Virus record (IMG/VR): IMGVR_UViG_3300049855_000410
Span: 1 to 42,833 of that record
Length of the DNA: 42,833 nt
DNA from: a virus
Reading direction: 5' to 3' (one strand)
Under the pieces are notes generated by a model. That model was not told the origin of the DNA. It made no database searches and saw only the letters and a list, made by a program, of their open reading frames with translations. The number at the start of each line of letters is the position of its first letter. The first letter of the stretch is position 1. Below are positions 13,621 to 20,924 of this stretch, piece after piece. A program made the position numbers and the translations under genes.

Positions 13621-14089
13621 GATAGCATTTCAGTTCTGGTCTGTGACGATGGGAATCCCTGAGGGACTTCTGCATAGTCTTTGTTATGTCGAAAGTAAGC
13701 ATGATGTCGAAGTAGTGGCTAAACACGATGGCGGTTCCCCTAGTTATGGAGTGTGTCAGGTTAAACAGGTTGTTTTCCGCCAATTTGGAATGGCGGATAA
13801 CGTAACGGATATGCTAGATCCGAACAATAATATTCAGGCTGCAGCGAGGTATTTATCATGGCAACAGAAGAGGTACGGGTCATGGAACAAAGCAATCGTC
13901 GCATACAACATGGGACACTACCGAGGTCGTCTTACTCCTTACCATCACAAAGTTATGTCAAAATGGATACAACAGCTATTACCGATGCCATCCGTTCAGG
14001 TGAGGTTGCACCTGAAGAAGCCGTTAGACAGAGTGAAATTCGCATGGGCAGTAGAGTATATCGAGCAAAAACAAAAGACCAACGATTAG
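13610..14089 (+). CDS. lytic transglycosylase (SLT-type)
   Basis: A 159-aa enzyme resembling soluble lytic transglycosylases, which cut the glycan chain of peptidoglycan. The catalytic Glu is in CYVESKHD, followed by YGVCQVKQ (the G-x-x-Q motif), NIQAAARYL and AIVAYNMG (the AYN motif), all in the family order. There is no signal peptide. I start at the ATG at 13610; the frame extends upstream to 13562 and ATG 13598 is also possible. It may serve lysis, or act on the wall during DNA entry. The last 127 bases overlap the helicase gene in another frame. Confidence 0.8.
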   Translation: MTLEIAFQFWSVTMGIPEGLLHSLCYVESKHDVEVVAKHDGGSPSYGVCQVKQVVFRQFGMADNVTDMLDPNNNIQAAARYLSWQQKRYGSWNKAIVAYNMGHYRGRLTPYHHKVMSKWIQQLLPMPSVQVRLHLKKPLDRVKFAWAVEYIEQKQKTND

Positions 14090-14892
14090 AAAGCTACCGC
14101 GAAAGCCGCGCCCTTCGTAATAAGATTCTTGCAAACCGTATCCCATTTATTTGCAAGGACTTTTTACCCCATTTTTTCTTGTGCCAAGGTCTAATTGTAG
14201 TGGGGGGAGAAAGCGGTAGGGCTAAATCCACTACATGCGCTAATATGTTAGCTGGCTTTATCCGGGAATGCCCAGGTAAAAAAGCTCTGGTTATATCAAC
14301 TGAAGAAGCCACTGATGCGGTTTATGAACGCGTAGCTTGCATTCTTTTAAAAGAGAGTTATCAAGCCTTTTATACAGGGCAGCTACCTAATGATGCAATG
14401 CGAGCAATAGAACGCACCGTCGAAAGTATTATTCCTAGTATAGAAGTAATTGTGGAAGAGGATATGTGGGACCCCTCCTATATTGAGGATGTTGAAGCAA
14501 TTCTTGAAACAGCCGCCTATGACGGCGTTAACCTAGTTTTAGTGGATTATTTACAAACCATTACCGGAAGCCGTAAAGACGATTCAATGGAATCTTTTCA
14601 AGTATCTAAAAAATTAGGGATGTATTTAAAAGACTACGGACGAAAGCACGGCGTACCTGTGGTAGTATTCGCGCAACTTAACCCCAGTACTCACGCTCCG
14701 ACAATGGCGTCTAGAATTCAAAATGACAAGACCTTTTTTAATCACGGCTTTATTTGTATAGAGATTAAACCCGATTTTGAGACTCTTACTACAGAATTTA
14801 CTATACACAAAGACAGGTTCTTTGGTATGACTGGTAAGAAGGTAGTTATGGATTTCATCACCGGTCGTTATGAGTTATCGAGGGGCCTATGA
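13963..14892 (+). CDS. DnaB/RecA-fold replicative helicase
   Basis: A 309-aa ATPase with Walker A GGESGRAKST (residues 81-90), a Glu-containing STEEAT after the next strand, Walker B VNLVLVDYLQTI, VVVFAQLNP (H3/sensor-like Gln) and the C-terminal HKDRFFGMTGK, typical of DnaB-family helicases. The N-terminal primase-interaction domain of DnaB is missing, so this is a core-only helicase as in several podoviruses. I choose ATG 13963, since the residues after it look like a real protein; an ATG at 14044 is the alternative. It would unwind DNA at the fork with the primase at 16217. Confidence 0.85.
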   Translation: MDTTAITDAIRSGEVAPEEAVRQSEIRMGSRVYRAKTKDQRLESYRESRALRNKILANRIPFICKDFLPHFFLCQGLIVVGGESGRAKSTTCANMLAGFIRECPGKKALVISTEEATDAVYERVACILLKESYQAFYTGQLPNDAMRAIERTVESIIPSIEVIVEEDMWDPSYIEDVEAILETAAYDGVNLVLVDYLQTITGSRKDDSMESFQVSKKLGMYLKDYGRKHGVPVVVFAQLNPSTHAPTMASRIQNDKTFFNHGFICIEIKPDFETLTTEFTIHKDRFFGMTGKKVVMDFITGRYELSRGL

Positions 14893-15182
14893 GTGAGTGG
14901 TATAGATACCATATAGGCCAAGAGGTATCGTTTAGGGACCCTGAAACAGGCCATCTATTTTCCGGTATAATTGTAACACGGATGCACGTAAAAGGCGCAG
15001 TACCAAGATATACTATAAATGTTGAATTGTCTGATTGGGGAATGTTTGACACATATAACATATCTGAGCCGGATATTATTTCCCACTATAATTCGGGTCG
15101 CTGTGAATGCGGAGCTGCTACGGCTGGAACAACACACGGGCATTGGTGCCCCCTAGCGCATCAGAATTGGAAGAATCGATGA
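14889..15182 (+). CDS. hypothetical Cys/His-containing protein
   Basis: A 97-aa protein. The first 70 residues look like a small beta domain; the end has a CECGAATAGTTHGHWCP segment whose Cys and His could bind zinc. Start and stop overlap both neighbours by 4 bases. Function unknown. Confidence 0.6.
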   Translation: MSEWYRYHIGQEVSFRDPETGHLFSGIIVTRMHVKGAVPRYTINVELSDWGMFDTYNISEPDIISHYNSGRCECGAATAGTTHGHWCPLAHQNWKNR

Positions 15183-15658
15183 GTAGAGAGCTGTTACCTC
15201 GAACACAAGAGTCTGTAAACGAAGCTGCCAAACTTCATCTTCTTTTTTTAGCAAAAAAACCAGAAGGAATTAAGGCCTCTTTTGAAGAGGCTAATTTAAA
15301 GTGTTTAGACCTATCCAATTTGGATTTAGAGGGCGTTAGTTTTGTTAGTGCTAATTTAAATGGGGTAAATTTAAAGAACACCAACCTACGTTACTGCGAT
15401 TTTTCTGACTGCGACCTTACATGCGCAAATTTAGATAGTGCAAATTTAGATTATGCTAAGTTCATATTAGCCAACCTTTCAAACGCTAATTTACAGAATG
15501 CCGGGGCCACGCAAGCCAATTTCACAGATGCAAACCTCAATTACGCGTTTTTGTATAACCTAGATACACGAAGAAACATTAATTTTCTAAGAGCAAACCT
15601 ATCTTGCATATCACTGCAAAAAACTGAAATTGGAGTAAAACATGAGCTCAATTCTTGA
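15179..15658 (+). CDS. pentapeptide-repeat protein
   Basis: A 159-aa protein. After 35 residues it has about 20 consecutive five-residue repeats of the A(N/D)LxX type (ANLKCLDLSNLDLEGVSF and ANLDSANLDYAKFILANL are typical), forming a right-handed square beta-helix. Related proteins such as Qnr and McbG mimic DNA and bind gyrase; placement among replication genes makes that plausible but it is not shown. I choose the ATG at 15179 because it overlaps the stop of the previous gene. Confidence 0.8.
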   Translation: MSRELLPRTQESVNEAAKLHLLFLAKKPEGIKASFEEANLKCLDLSNLDLEGVSFVSANLNGVNLKNTNLRYCDFSDCDLTCANLDSANLDYAKFILANLSNANLQNAGATQANFTDANLNYAFLYNLDTRRNINFLRANLSCISLQKTEIGVKHELNS

Positions 15659-15908
15659 ACGAATTCAAGATGCATTGTCGGCATGCCCTTCTTTGGTCGC
15701 TGCTATAGATCAAGTACAAAATCACCCAGGACACACACTAAAAGAATTCGAGATTTTAGGTATTTCCAAAAAGGATCTTATTTGGATGGAGAGACGCGGT
15801 TTAGCCGTTAGAGGGCGACGGGTAACTAAAGACGGTCCGCATGTGAATGCTTGGGTTCTTTTAGCTCCCCCGAAGGAAGAAGATGATGGCAAATCAGAGG
15901 GCGTTTGA
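15642..15908 (+). CDS. hypothetical protein with possible winged helix
   Basis: An 88-aa protein overlapping both neighbours (17 bases upstream, 26 downstream). Residues 30-75 (HTLKEFEILGISKKDLIWME then a beta-rich RGLAVRGRRV) look like a small helix-turn-helix with a wing. DNA binding is therefore possible; no family is recognised. Confidence 0.55.
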   Translation: MSSILERIQDALSACPSLVAAIDQVQNHPGHTLKEFEILGISKKDLIWMERRGLAVRGRRVTKDGPHVNAWVLLAPPKEEDDGKSEGV

Positions 15909-16233
15909 TTTCAAACAGTGGCTTAAGGGGCGGTTGAGGCGCTTGAGTTATATGCACCCCGAACGCACGGAAGCACTCAAAATTGCCCGAGTCGGTCGAA
16001 ATCAGTACAAATGTAAAAAATGCCTGAGGTTATTTACTCGCAAAGAAATTAGAATAGATCATATAATTCCAATTGTTCCTGTAAGTGGCTGGGACACTTG
16101 GGACGGGCTAATTAATCGTTTGTTCTGTTCGCGAGAGGGATTACAGATTCTATGTAATCCATGCCATAAAATTAAAACCAAAAAGGAAAATACCAAACGA
16201 AGGGAACTAAAGAAGAATGCCAAAAATGATTAA
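15883..16233 (+). CDS. HNH endonuclease
   Basis: A 116-aa protein with the HNH core: CKKC zinc pair, IDHIIPI (catalytic DH), N at INRLFC, then LCNPCHKIKT. Both CxxC pairs of the HNH zinc-finger type are intact. Its place next to the primase and inside the replication operon could mean a functional phage nuclease (nicking or packaging) rather than a mobile element; freestanding homing is the alternative. An ATG three bases later (15886) is equally possible as start. Confidence 0.8.
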   Translation: MMANQRAFDFKQWLKGRLRRLSYMHPERTEALKIARVGRNQYKCKKCLRLFTRKEIRIDHIIPIVPVSGWDTWDGLINRLFCSREGLQILCNPCHKIKTKKENTKRRELKKNAKND

Positions 16234-16939
16234 ATGCCGATGGCATAATGATGATACCCCTAGCATGGCTATTTATGAAACCCACGGTCATTGTTTTGGA
16301 TGCCAAAAACGAGTACCTCTATCGGAATTAGGAGAAGAGGGCCATTTTGAAGAAAGGGATCGTTATGTCGAACCTATACAAGAAACCGTCGCGTATATAC
16401 AAGGGCTACCAACAAAATCTATCCGGGGTCTTTCGCTCCCTTATGATGATGTTGGTTATTATATACTTTGGCCTGGCGGGAAGTATTATATTCGCCGTAA
16501 TTGGTCAGATTCTAAAGCTAGATACCATTCCCCAGCCGGCCATTCCAAGCCCCTGTTCGTCGCCAAACACTTGCCCGCTCCTGCCTCCTTAATTGTGGTC
16601 GAAGGTCAGTTAAATGCCATTAGCATAGCAGAATCTGGAGTAAAAGCATGTGTAGTTAGTCCAGGAGCTACTGGAGATTTCACTAAAATAAATAACTACC
16701 CATTTTATTGCGTTTATTCAGATGTTATGTTATTGCTTGATAATGATGGTCCTGGTAGTATAGCAGGAATAGAGCTGAAGGCCGCGTTGTTGCCGATGAT
16801 TAAAAATGTGTCCATTAAACTTATGCCTAGTAACGAAGATGCAAATGAAATATTACAAAAATACGGTAAAGAAATACTCAGACAAAGAGTGGAGAGCTTC
16901 CTTCTTGAAGCAAGAATGCCCAGCGGGTTGTACCCTTAA
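16217..16939 (+). CDS. DNA primase (CHC2 zinc finger plus Toprim)
   Basis: A 240-aa primase. The N-terminal zinc motif has C7-x2-H10 followed by C26-x2-C29. The Toprim domain shows IVVEGQLNA (catalytic Glu) and MLLLDNDGPG (the D-x-D). It lacks the long RNA polymerase domain of full DnaG and resembles the compact primases of podoviruses, where the partner helicase is separate; here that is the gene at 13963. It overlaps the HNH gene by 17 bases and the next gene by 35. Confidence 0.85.
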   Translation: MPKMIKCRWHNDDTPSMAIYETHGHCFGCQKRVPLSELGEEGHFEERDRYVEPIQETVAYIQGLPTKSIRGLSLPYDDVGYYILWPGGKYYIRRNWSDSKARYHSPAGHSKPLFVAKHLPAPASLIVVEGQLNAISIAESGVKACVVSPGATGDFTKINNYPFYCVYSDVMLLLDNDGPGSIAGIELKAALLPMIKNVSIKLMPSNEDANEILQKYGKEILRQRVESFLLEARMPSGLYP

Positions 16940-17264
16940 AAAGGGAACTTGTGATCATTTAGAGAAGATGCTTTCTACTCCCGAAAGAAATACTAAATAC
17001 CCTCCTAGGAAGTATGTTAAAAACATAGAGGCGCTTCCAGGTCCGATTCCAGTCAATGTGGAAGAGGAGTATAATGATTTTGTCGAGTTGGTAGATTCTT
17101 TTCAATTATCGAGTTTAGATCGTGATCTGTTGATCAGGCGATTTTATTACGGAGAACATCAAAAAAACTTAGTAGATCACTTAAACTATAAGTATAGAAA
17201 AGCAGTTGAACGGGCTGAAACCGCGATTAAAAAAAGACTTAAGGAGAAATATGGCAAATCCTAA
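16905..17264 (+). CDS. sigma-region-4-like protein with N-terminal Cys motif
   Basis: A 119-aa protein. The N-terminus has C-x3-C-x6-C followed by DHLE, perhaps a small metal site. The C-terminal half (LSSLDRDLLIRRFYYGEHQK, then NLVDHLNYKYRKAVERAETA) reads like sigma factor region 4: an acidic turn, helix-turn-helix and a final basic helix. No region 2 is present, so it could be a partial sigma, anti-sigma or transcription co-factor. I choose the TTG at 16905 because GGAGAG lies 8 bases upstream and the Cys motif begins right after it; ATG 16969 would remove that motif. Confidence 0.5.
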   Translation: MKQECPAGCTLKKGTCDHLEKMLSTPERNTKYPPRKYVKNIEALPGPIPVNVEEEYNDFVELVDSFQLSSLDRDLLIRRFYYGEHQKNLVDHLNYKYRKAVERAETAIKKRLKEKYGKS

Positions 17265-17955
17265 AGAAACCGTACTAGTAATCCCAGACACACAATACCC
17301 ATTTGCCCACGAGGACAGCTTTGATTTTCTTTCTGCTGTAAAACGTAAATACAAACCCACTAAGGTTGTCCATATTGGAGACGAAGCCGATTTTCACGCT
17401 CTAGGGGATTGGGACCACGATCCTGATGGAATGTCTCCGGGTGACGAGCTACGGGCCGCCTTAGCGGATATGAAGAAGCTTTATTCGATTTTTCCCGAAG
17501 TTATGGCTTGTACGTCAAACCATACGGCTAGACCCTTTAGGAGAGCCTTTAAACACGGAATTCCCGCAGCATTCTTGCGGGATTACCATGAATTTCTGCA
17601 GGCTCCTTCTGGATGGCGCTGGGCCGATTATTGGGAAATTGACGGAGTTAAATACGAGCACGGCGAAGGCCAATCCGGGGCTCTTGGGGCGCTAAAAGCC
17701 GCTTTAGGCAATATGCAATCTACAGTCATAGGGCATCTACACTCGTTTGCTGGGATAACTTATAACGCTAATCCAAAGTTTTTAATATTTGGTTTTAACG
17801 TCGGTTGTCTTATCGACCGTAAAAAATATGCCTTTGCTTATGGCAAGAACATGAAGAATAAACCAATTTTAGGAGCCGGGATTGTAAATAAAGGCATTCC
17901 TGTATTTGTTCCAATGCTCTTAAATAAGAAAGGAAAATGGGTAGGAAGACTATGA
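17251..17955 (+). CDS. calcineurin-like metallophosphoesterase
   Basis: A 234-aa phosphoesterase with IPDTQYPF (D13-x-Q15, in place of the usual D-x-H), HIGDEAD (D44), SNHT (the N-H pair), YEHGEG and IGHLHS (G-H-x-H). These are the five metal-binding motifs in order; the Gln in motif I is unusual but seen in phage relatives. The substrate could be DNA ends, a nucleotide or a phosphoprotein. The start follows AAGGAG and overlaps the sigma-like gene by 14 bases. Confidence 0.8.
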   Translation: MANPKETVLVIPDTQYPFAHEDSFDFLSAVKRKYKPTKVVHIGDEADFHALGDWDHDPDGMSPGDELRAALADMKKLYSIFPEVMACTSNHTARPFRRAFKHGIPAAFLRDYHEFLQAPSGWRWADYWEIDGVKYEHGEGQSGALGALKAALGNMQSTVIGHLHSFAGITYNANPKFLIFGFNVGCLIDRKKYAFAYGKNMKNKPILGAGIVNKGIPVFVPMLLNKKGKWVGRL

Positions 17956-18212
17956 TCGATAAAATAAAAAAAATACTTGCGTTTATTGTAGCTCCGATTA
18001 CACTGGGTTTAGGAGTTATTTTTTATTTGATTAGAGCCAATCAGCGTTTAAAAGCAGAGCGGGATAGGTCTGAAGCAGAAAAGCAATTGGCCAATGAATT
18101 AACAAAAGTGGAGGAAAGTAAAAATGAAGCGAATCAAGCAGAAAATGATTACAAGTCTGTGCGCGACGCTTATTTGCGCAAATCTTCAGACGGCAATAGC
18201 AGCGGATCCTAG
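17952..18212 (+). CDS. inner-membrane coiled-coil protein, spanin-like (i-spanin candidate)
   Basis: An 86-aa protein with a membrane helix at residues 8-26 (LAFIVAPITLGLGVIFYLI) and then a long charged helix (residues 29-75) predicted as a periplasmic coiled coil. This is the layout of the inner-membrane spanin subunit (Rz). The next gene begins inside it (89-base overlap), as Rz1 often does. The start follows AGGAAG and overlaps the phosphoesterase stop. Spanins join the two membranes in the last step of lysis of Gram-negative hosts. Confidence 0.45.
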   Translation: MIDKIKKILAFIVAPITLGLGVIFYLIRANQRLKAERDRSEAEKQLANELTKVEESKNEANQAENDYKSVRDAYLRKSSDGNSSGS

Positions 18213-18435
18213 TTGCGACGACGTAATTAAAGCGGCCGACCGGGCCTTAGAATCTAAGAATAAGGTGATTGATCAACAAGACGCCACCCTACGTAAAAGT
18301 GTCGAGTATAACGAGATGCTTCGTAATCAACTAACTGAGGTTGAGGGAAGTAAGAACGCCTGGTATAATAATCCCTTTTTATACATGGCTGTTGGATTAG
18401 TTGGCGGTATCGTTTTGGTGAATAAAGTAAAATGA
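18124..18435 (+). CDS. secreted coiled-coil protein with C-terminal anchor, possible spanin partner
   Basis: A 103-aa protein: signal peptide (residues 1-26, cleavage probably after AIA), a charged helical middle, and a C-terminal hydrophobic segment (FLYMAVGLVGGIVLV). The gene starts 89 bases inside the preceding one in another frame, recalling Rz/Rz1. But there is no clear lipobox, so it is not a classic outer-membrane spanin lipoprotein. It may be a periplasmic protein held in the inner membrane by its tail. Confidence 0.45.
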   Translation: MKRIKQKMITSLCATLICANLQTAIAADPSCDDVIKAADRALESKNKVIDQQDATLRKSVEYNEMLRNQLTEVEGSKNAWYNNPFLYMAVGLVGGIVLVNKVK

Positions 18436-18635
18436 CACCACTAGAACTGATGATTGAGGATATCCGATTAATGCGCGAGTATTTACTTGTGAAGTTCCGT
18501 GAAGAGGATTACCACGGTGTAGCTGACGCGGCGATGGATTTGAGGGAAATGGTCGTAGCTAGGAGTTATTTAGAGAAGTCTGCGAATAATAATTTGAATA
18601 ACGGCGCCAATGGAAATGGCCCCCAGACCCTTTAA
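18432..18635 (+). CDS. hypothetical protein, last gene of the replication block
   Basis: A 67-aa acidic helical protein with an Asn/Gly-rich tail. It overlaps the previous gene by 4 bases. Its last 66 bases overlap, tail to tail, the end of the leftward gene 18570-18815, so the replication and structural operons converge here without a visible terminator. Function unknown. Confidence 0.55.
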   Translation: MTPLELMIEDIRLMREYLLVKFREEDYHGVADAAMDLREMVVARSYLEKSANNNLNNGANGNGPQTL

Positions 18636-18815
18636 CAAAATGCTCACCAAATTAACGTGTTTTTGTATTGGCTCAATTTTTGCTTCTAGCTCTTTTTGGG
18701 CCGTCTCTAGAGCAATAGAGCGTCTTTCGTGCTCTAAGAGCAGCTGATTATGCACAGCCCCTTGCTTTACTAATTCTTTAACATCCTGTTTAATTTCTTT
18801 TATGTCATCCTGCAT
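18570..18815 (-). CDS. XhlA-like/holin-type coiled-coil membrane protein
   Basis: An 81-aa protein with a charged coiled coil (residues 1-55: IKEIKQDVKELVKQG and following) and a C-terminal membrane helix (LVSILLKGLGAISIGAVIQIII) ending RRLL. This matches the small XhlA/hemolysin-type proteins found beside phage lysis genes, which help the holin or anchor the endolysin. Last gene of the structural operon. A holin accessory role is likely but not shown. Confidence 0.6.
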   Translation of the reverse strand: MQDDIKEIKQDVKELVKQGAVHNQLLLEHERRSIALETAQKELEAKIEPIQKHVNLVSILLKGLGAISIGAVIQIIIRRLL

Positions 18816-18832
18816 AATATTCCAAAATATAA

Positions 18833-20119
18833 TTATTGTAATGATTTAAGCTGGGACTTAAGTTGCTCTAATTCACTTTCTTCGTCCGGAGAGAGGCCGG
18901 ATTGCTGCTGTGGGGCTTGATCACGTATTGCTTGACCTACTCCCCTGTTTAACTGCTGACCGGCTACCGCTCCCCCAATCTGACCCGCTTTCTCGGCCGG
19001 AACTCTCCCTAAAAGGCCCTCTAAAGTGTTTCCTACCTTAATTGCTGTTCTACCCGCTAATGCCCCACTAGATTTAATCGGATTGACTGCTGATATAGGA
19101 GCCATTAATTTGCCTTGGGAGGTTCGTAAATTTAATGCTTTTTCGATTAATGGTGTTTCCCCTTCACGTCCGACATACTCCACAATAGCTCTGGTTTTAA
19201 GATTGGGATTTAAAATCTTTTCTGGGGTTTGTTGCATTTTAGTTGCAGCTTTACCAAATCTAGCTCTCTCCGCCATTTCCCTGTTTTGTTGTTTAACAAA
19301 ATCCCCAACTTCGGGCATAGATTCTAAAACGGATTTAAGTCTTCCGGATGCGGCTGCGTCCGCTTGATTTTTTGCTACGTGTTCTAAAGGCACCACAACA
19401 CCTTGCGGGGGTCTAAATTCTGCAGATTTGCCTAGTTGTTTTTTCCACTCATATAGTTTAGCGGGAGGCACTTCGATTTCAGTCGGTGCCGAGGCCAACG
19501 CAGAATTACGGTTTATTAGGTCTATATCACCGGTTACTTCCTGACCGTTTTCTCGAATCCAAGAGGAAAGGTCGCCCTCAACGGATGTTCCTTTAAAATC
19601 CTTTGGATTGATTTTAATAGGATCTCTACCGACTAACTCTGCTTTTAAGGCATTGCTTTGATACTTCCCTTTTTCACCTAATGTTCGGACACCCTTAGCT
19701 ATATCGCCGGCCAGTTCTTCACTCAATTTACCGGGATGGGACGTATACATTTCTTTTAAACGGTTTATTTCTTGAGGTGCGTTTTTAAATGCCGCGACTT
19801 CTTCGGCCGGAGCCCCACTTAATCCACGACCGAGCAGTTGAGAAAGTGACGAGATACCTTTTTTCCCGAGCTCTTTAACCCCACCGGCCGCCGCCTTACC
19901 TACCGATGCCCCTAATTTTGCTGCTGGGATTCCTCCGATCAAATCGATAGGGTCATAGGCCACTTCTTCTAAGGGAGCCTCAGCTCTTGGGTTGGCATAT
20001 GGGTTATTAACCGATAACTGTTGTGGTTCAGACCTAACTTCCCCACGATAAGGGGAAAGCTGTTGCAACTGTCCTTTAAGGGCCTGTAATTCTGATTCCT
20101 CTTGCTGAGAGAGAGGCAT
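18833..20119 (-). CDS. internal virion / ejection-type protein (428 aa)
   Basis: A 428-aa protein rich in Gly, Ala, Glu and Gln, mostly helical. Its first and last 20 residues are related: EESELQALKGQLQQL near the N-terminus and EESELEQLKSQLKSL at the C-terminus. No enzyme motif is seen. It is the last of three consecutive Ala/Gly/Gln-rich genes at the end of the tail module, the usual place of podovirus internal proteins that are ejected with the DNA. It starts one base after the upstream gene ends. Confidence 0.6.
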   Translation of the reverse strand: MPLSQQEESELQALKGQLQQLSPYRGEVRSEPQQLSVNNPYANPRAEAPLEEVAYDPIDLIGGIPAAKLGASVGKAAAGGVKELGKKGISSLSQLLGRGLSGAPAEEVAAFKNAPQEINRLKEMYTSHPGKLSEELAGDIAKGVRTLGEKGKYQSNALKAELVGRDPIKINPKDFKGTSVEGDLSSWIRENGQEVTGDIDLINRNSALASAPTEIEVPPAKLYEWKKQLGKSAEFRPPQGVVVPLEHVAKNQADAAASGRLKSVLESMPEVGDFVKQQNREMAERARFGKAATKMQQTPEKILNPNLKTRAIVEYVGREGETPLIEKALNLRTSQGKLMAPISAVNPIKSSGALAGRTAIKVGNTLEGLLGRVPAEKAGQIGGAVAGQQLNRGVGQAIRDQAPQQQSGLSPDEESELEQLKSQLKSLQ

Positions 20120-20120
20120 A

Positions 20121-20924
20121 TTATCGACCTCGTTTTGCTTCTAGCTCTTGAATACGTCGTTGAATAGCGTCTAATTGTGGGTTAGATTGGGATTTAGGCG
20201 CTTCAGCTCCGCTTAGTCCTTTTAAGGATCCTGTCTTCTCAAACAGTTGCGCGGAACGCTCTTTTTGAGCGGCTCGTCCTTTTAATTCTCCGATAATTAA
20301 ATCTAAACGCCGCATATTTTCTTCGGGAGCAAGGCGGGGATTATAAGCACGATCCATAAGAGCCTGACCCTCTTTCTCTGTGAATTGAGAGCCTAGTGTT
20401 TGTCTAAGAGTTGATTGAATCGCGTTTTTAACCGATTCTTCCCTTGCTACAGCATCGGGAGTAATTACTTCTCTAATTTTTTGAATTGGAATATAGGATG
20501 CTGCGCGGTCGAGCATACCTGGATGTTGTAAGCCCTGCTTAGCATGTTCTAGTTGAGCTAAATTCTTTTCTACGCCTTGTCGCCCACCGCCAGCCACATA
20601 ATCCGCATAATCCTTACCAAAAGCCTTATCTGCGGCTTCTTGACCGGGAGTTAACATAGGTTGAGATAATTCTCGGCGTCTTAAGAGATCCCTTAACGGA
20701 TCTCGACCGCCAATGCTTACACCCTCAACATTCACATTAGCTTCTGGATTGGCTTCATGAAGAGATTTTGCTTGCTCAATTTGTTTACCAAGCAGCAGTT
20801 GTTTAATTTGAGAATCTCGATCCTGTTTCATTCTATCCGCTACAACATCGCTACCCTGTCCCATCTGGGCTCCGTGTATTCCGGATAAAATTGCTTCTCT
20901 TTGAAGATCTTGTAATGAAGGCAT
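20121..20924 (-). CDS. internal virion / ejection-type protein (267 aa)
   Basis: A 267-aa, mostly helical protein. The segment TLRQTLGSQFTEKEGQALMD with the following RAYNPRLAPEENMRRL is a pattern I know from internal or DNA-transfer proteins of podoviruses. The C-terminus is a short coiled coil (IQRRIQELEAKRGR). It is abutted by the genes on both sides. It probably sits inside the capsid around the portal. Confidence 0.6.
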   Translation of the reverse strand: MPSLQDLQREAILSGIHGAQMGQGSDVVADRMKQDRDSQIKQLLLGKQIEQAKSLHEANPEANVNVEGVSIGGRDPLRDLLRRRELSQPMLTPGQEAADKAFGKDYADYVAGGGRQGVEKNLAQLEHAKQGLQHPGMLDRAASYIPIQKIREVITPDAVAREESVKNAIQSTLRQTLGSQFTEKEGQALMDRAYNPRLAPEENMRRLDLIIGELKGRAAQKERSAQLFEKTGSLKGLSGAEAPKSQSNPQLDAIQRRIQELEAKRGR

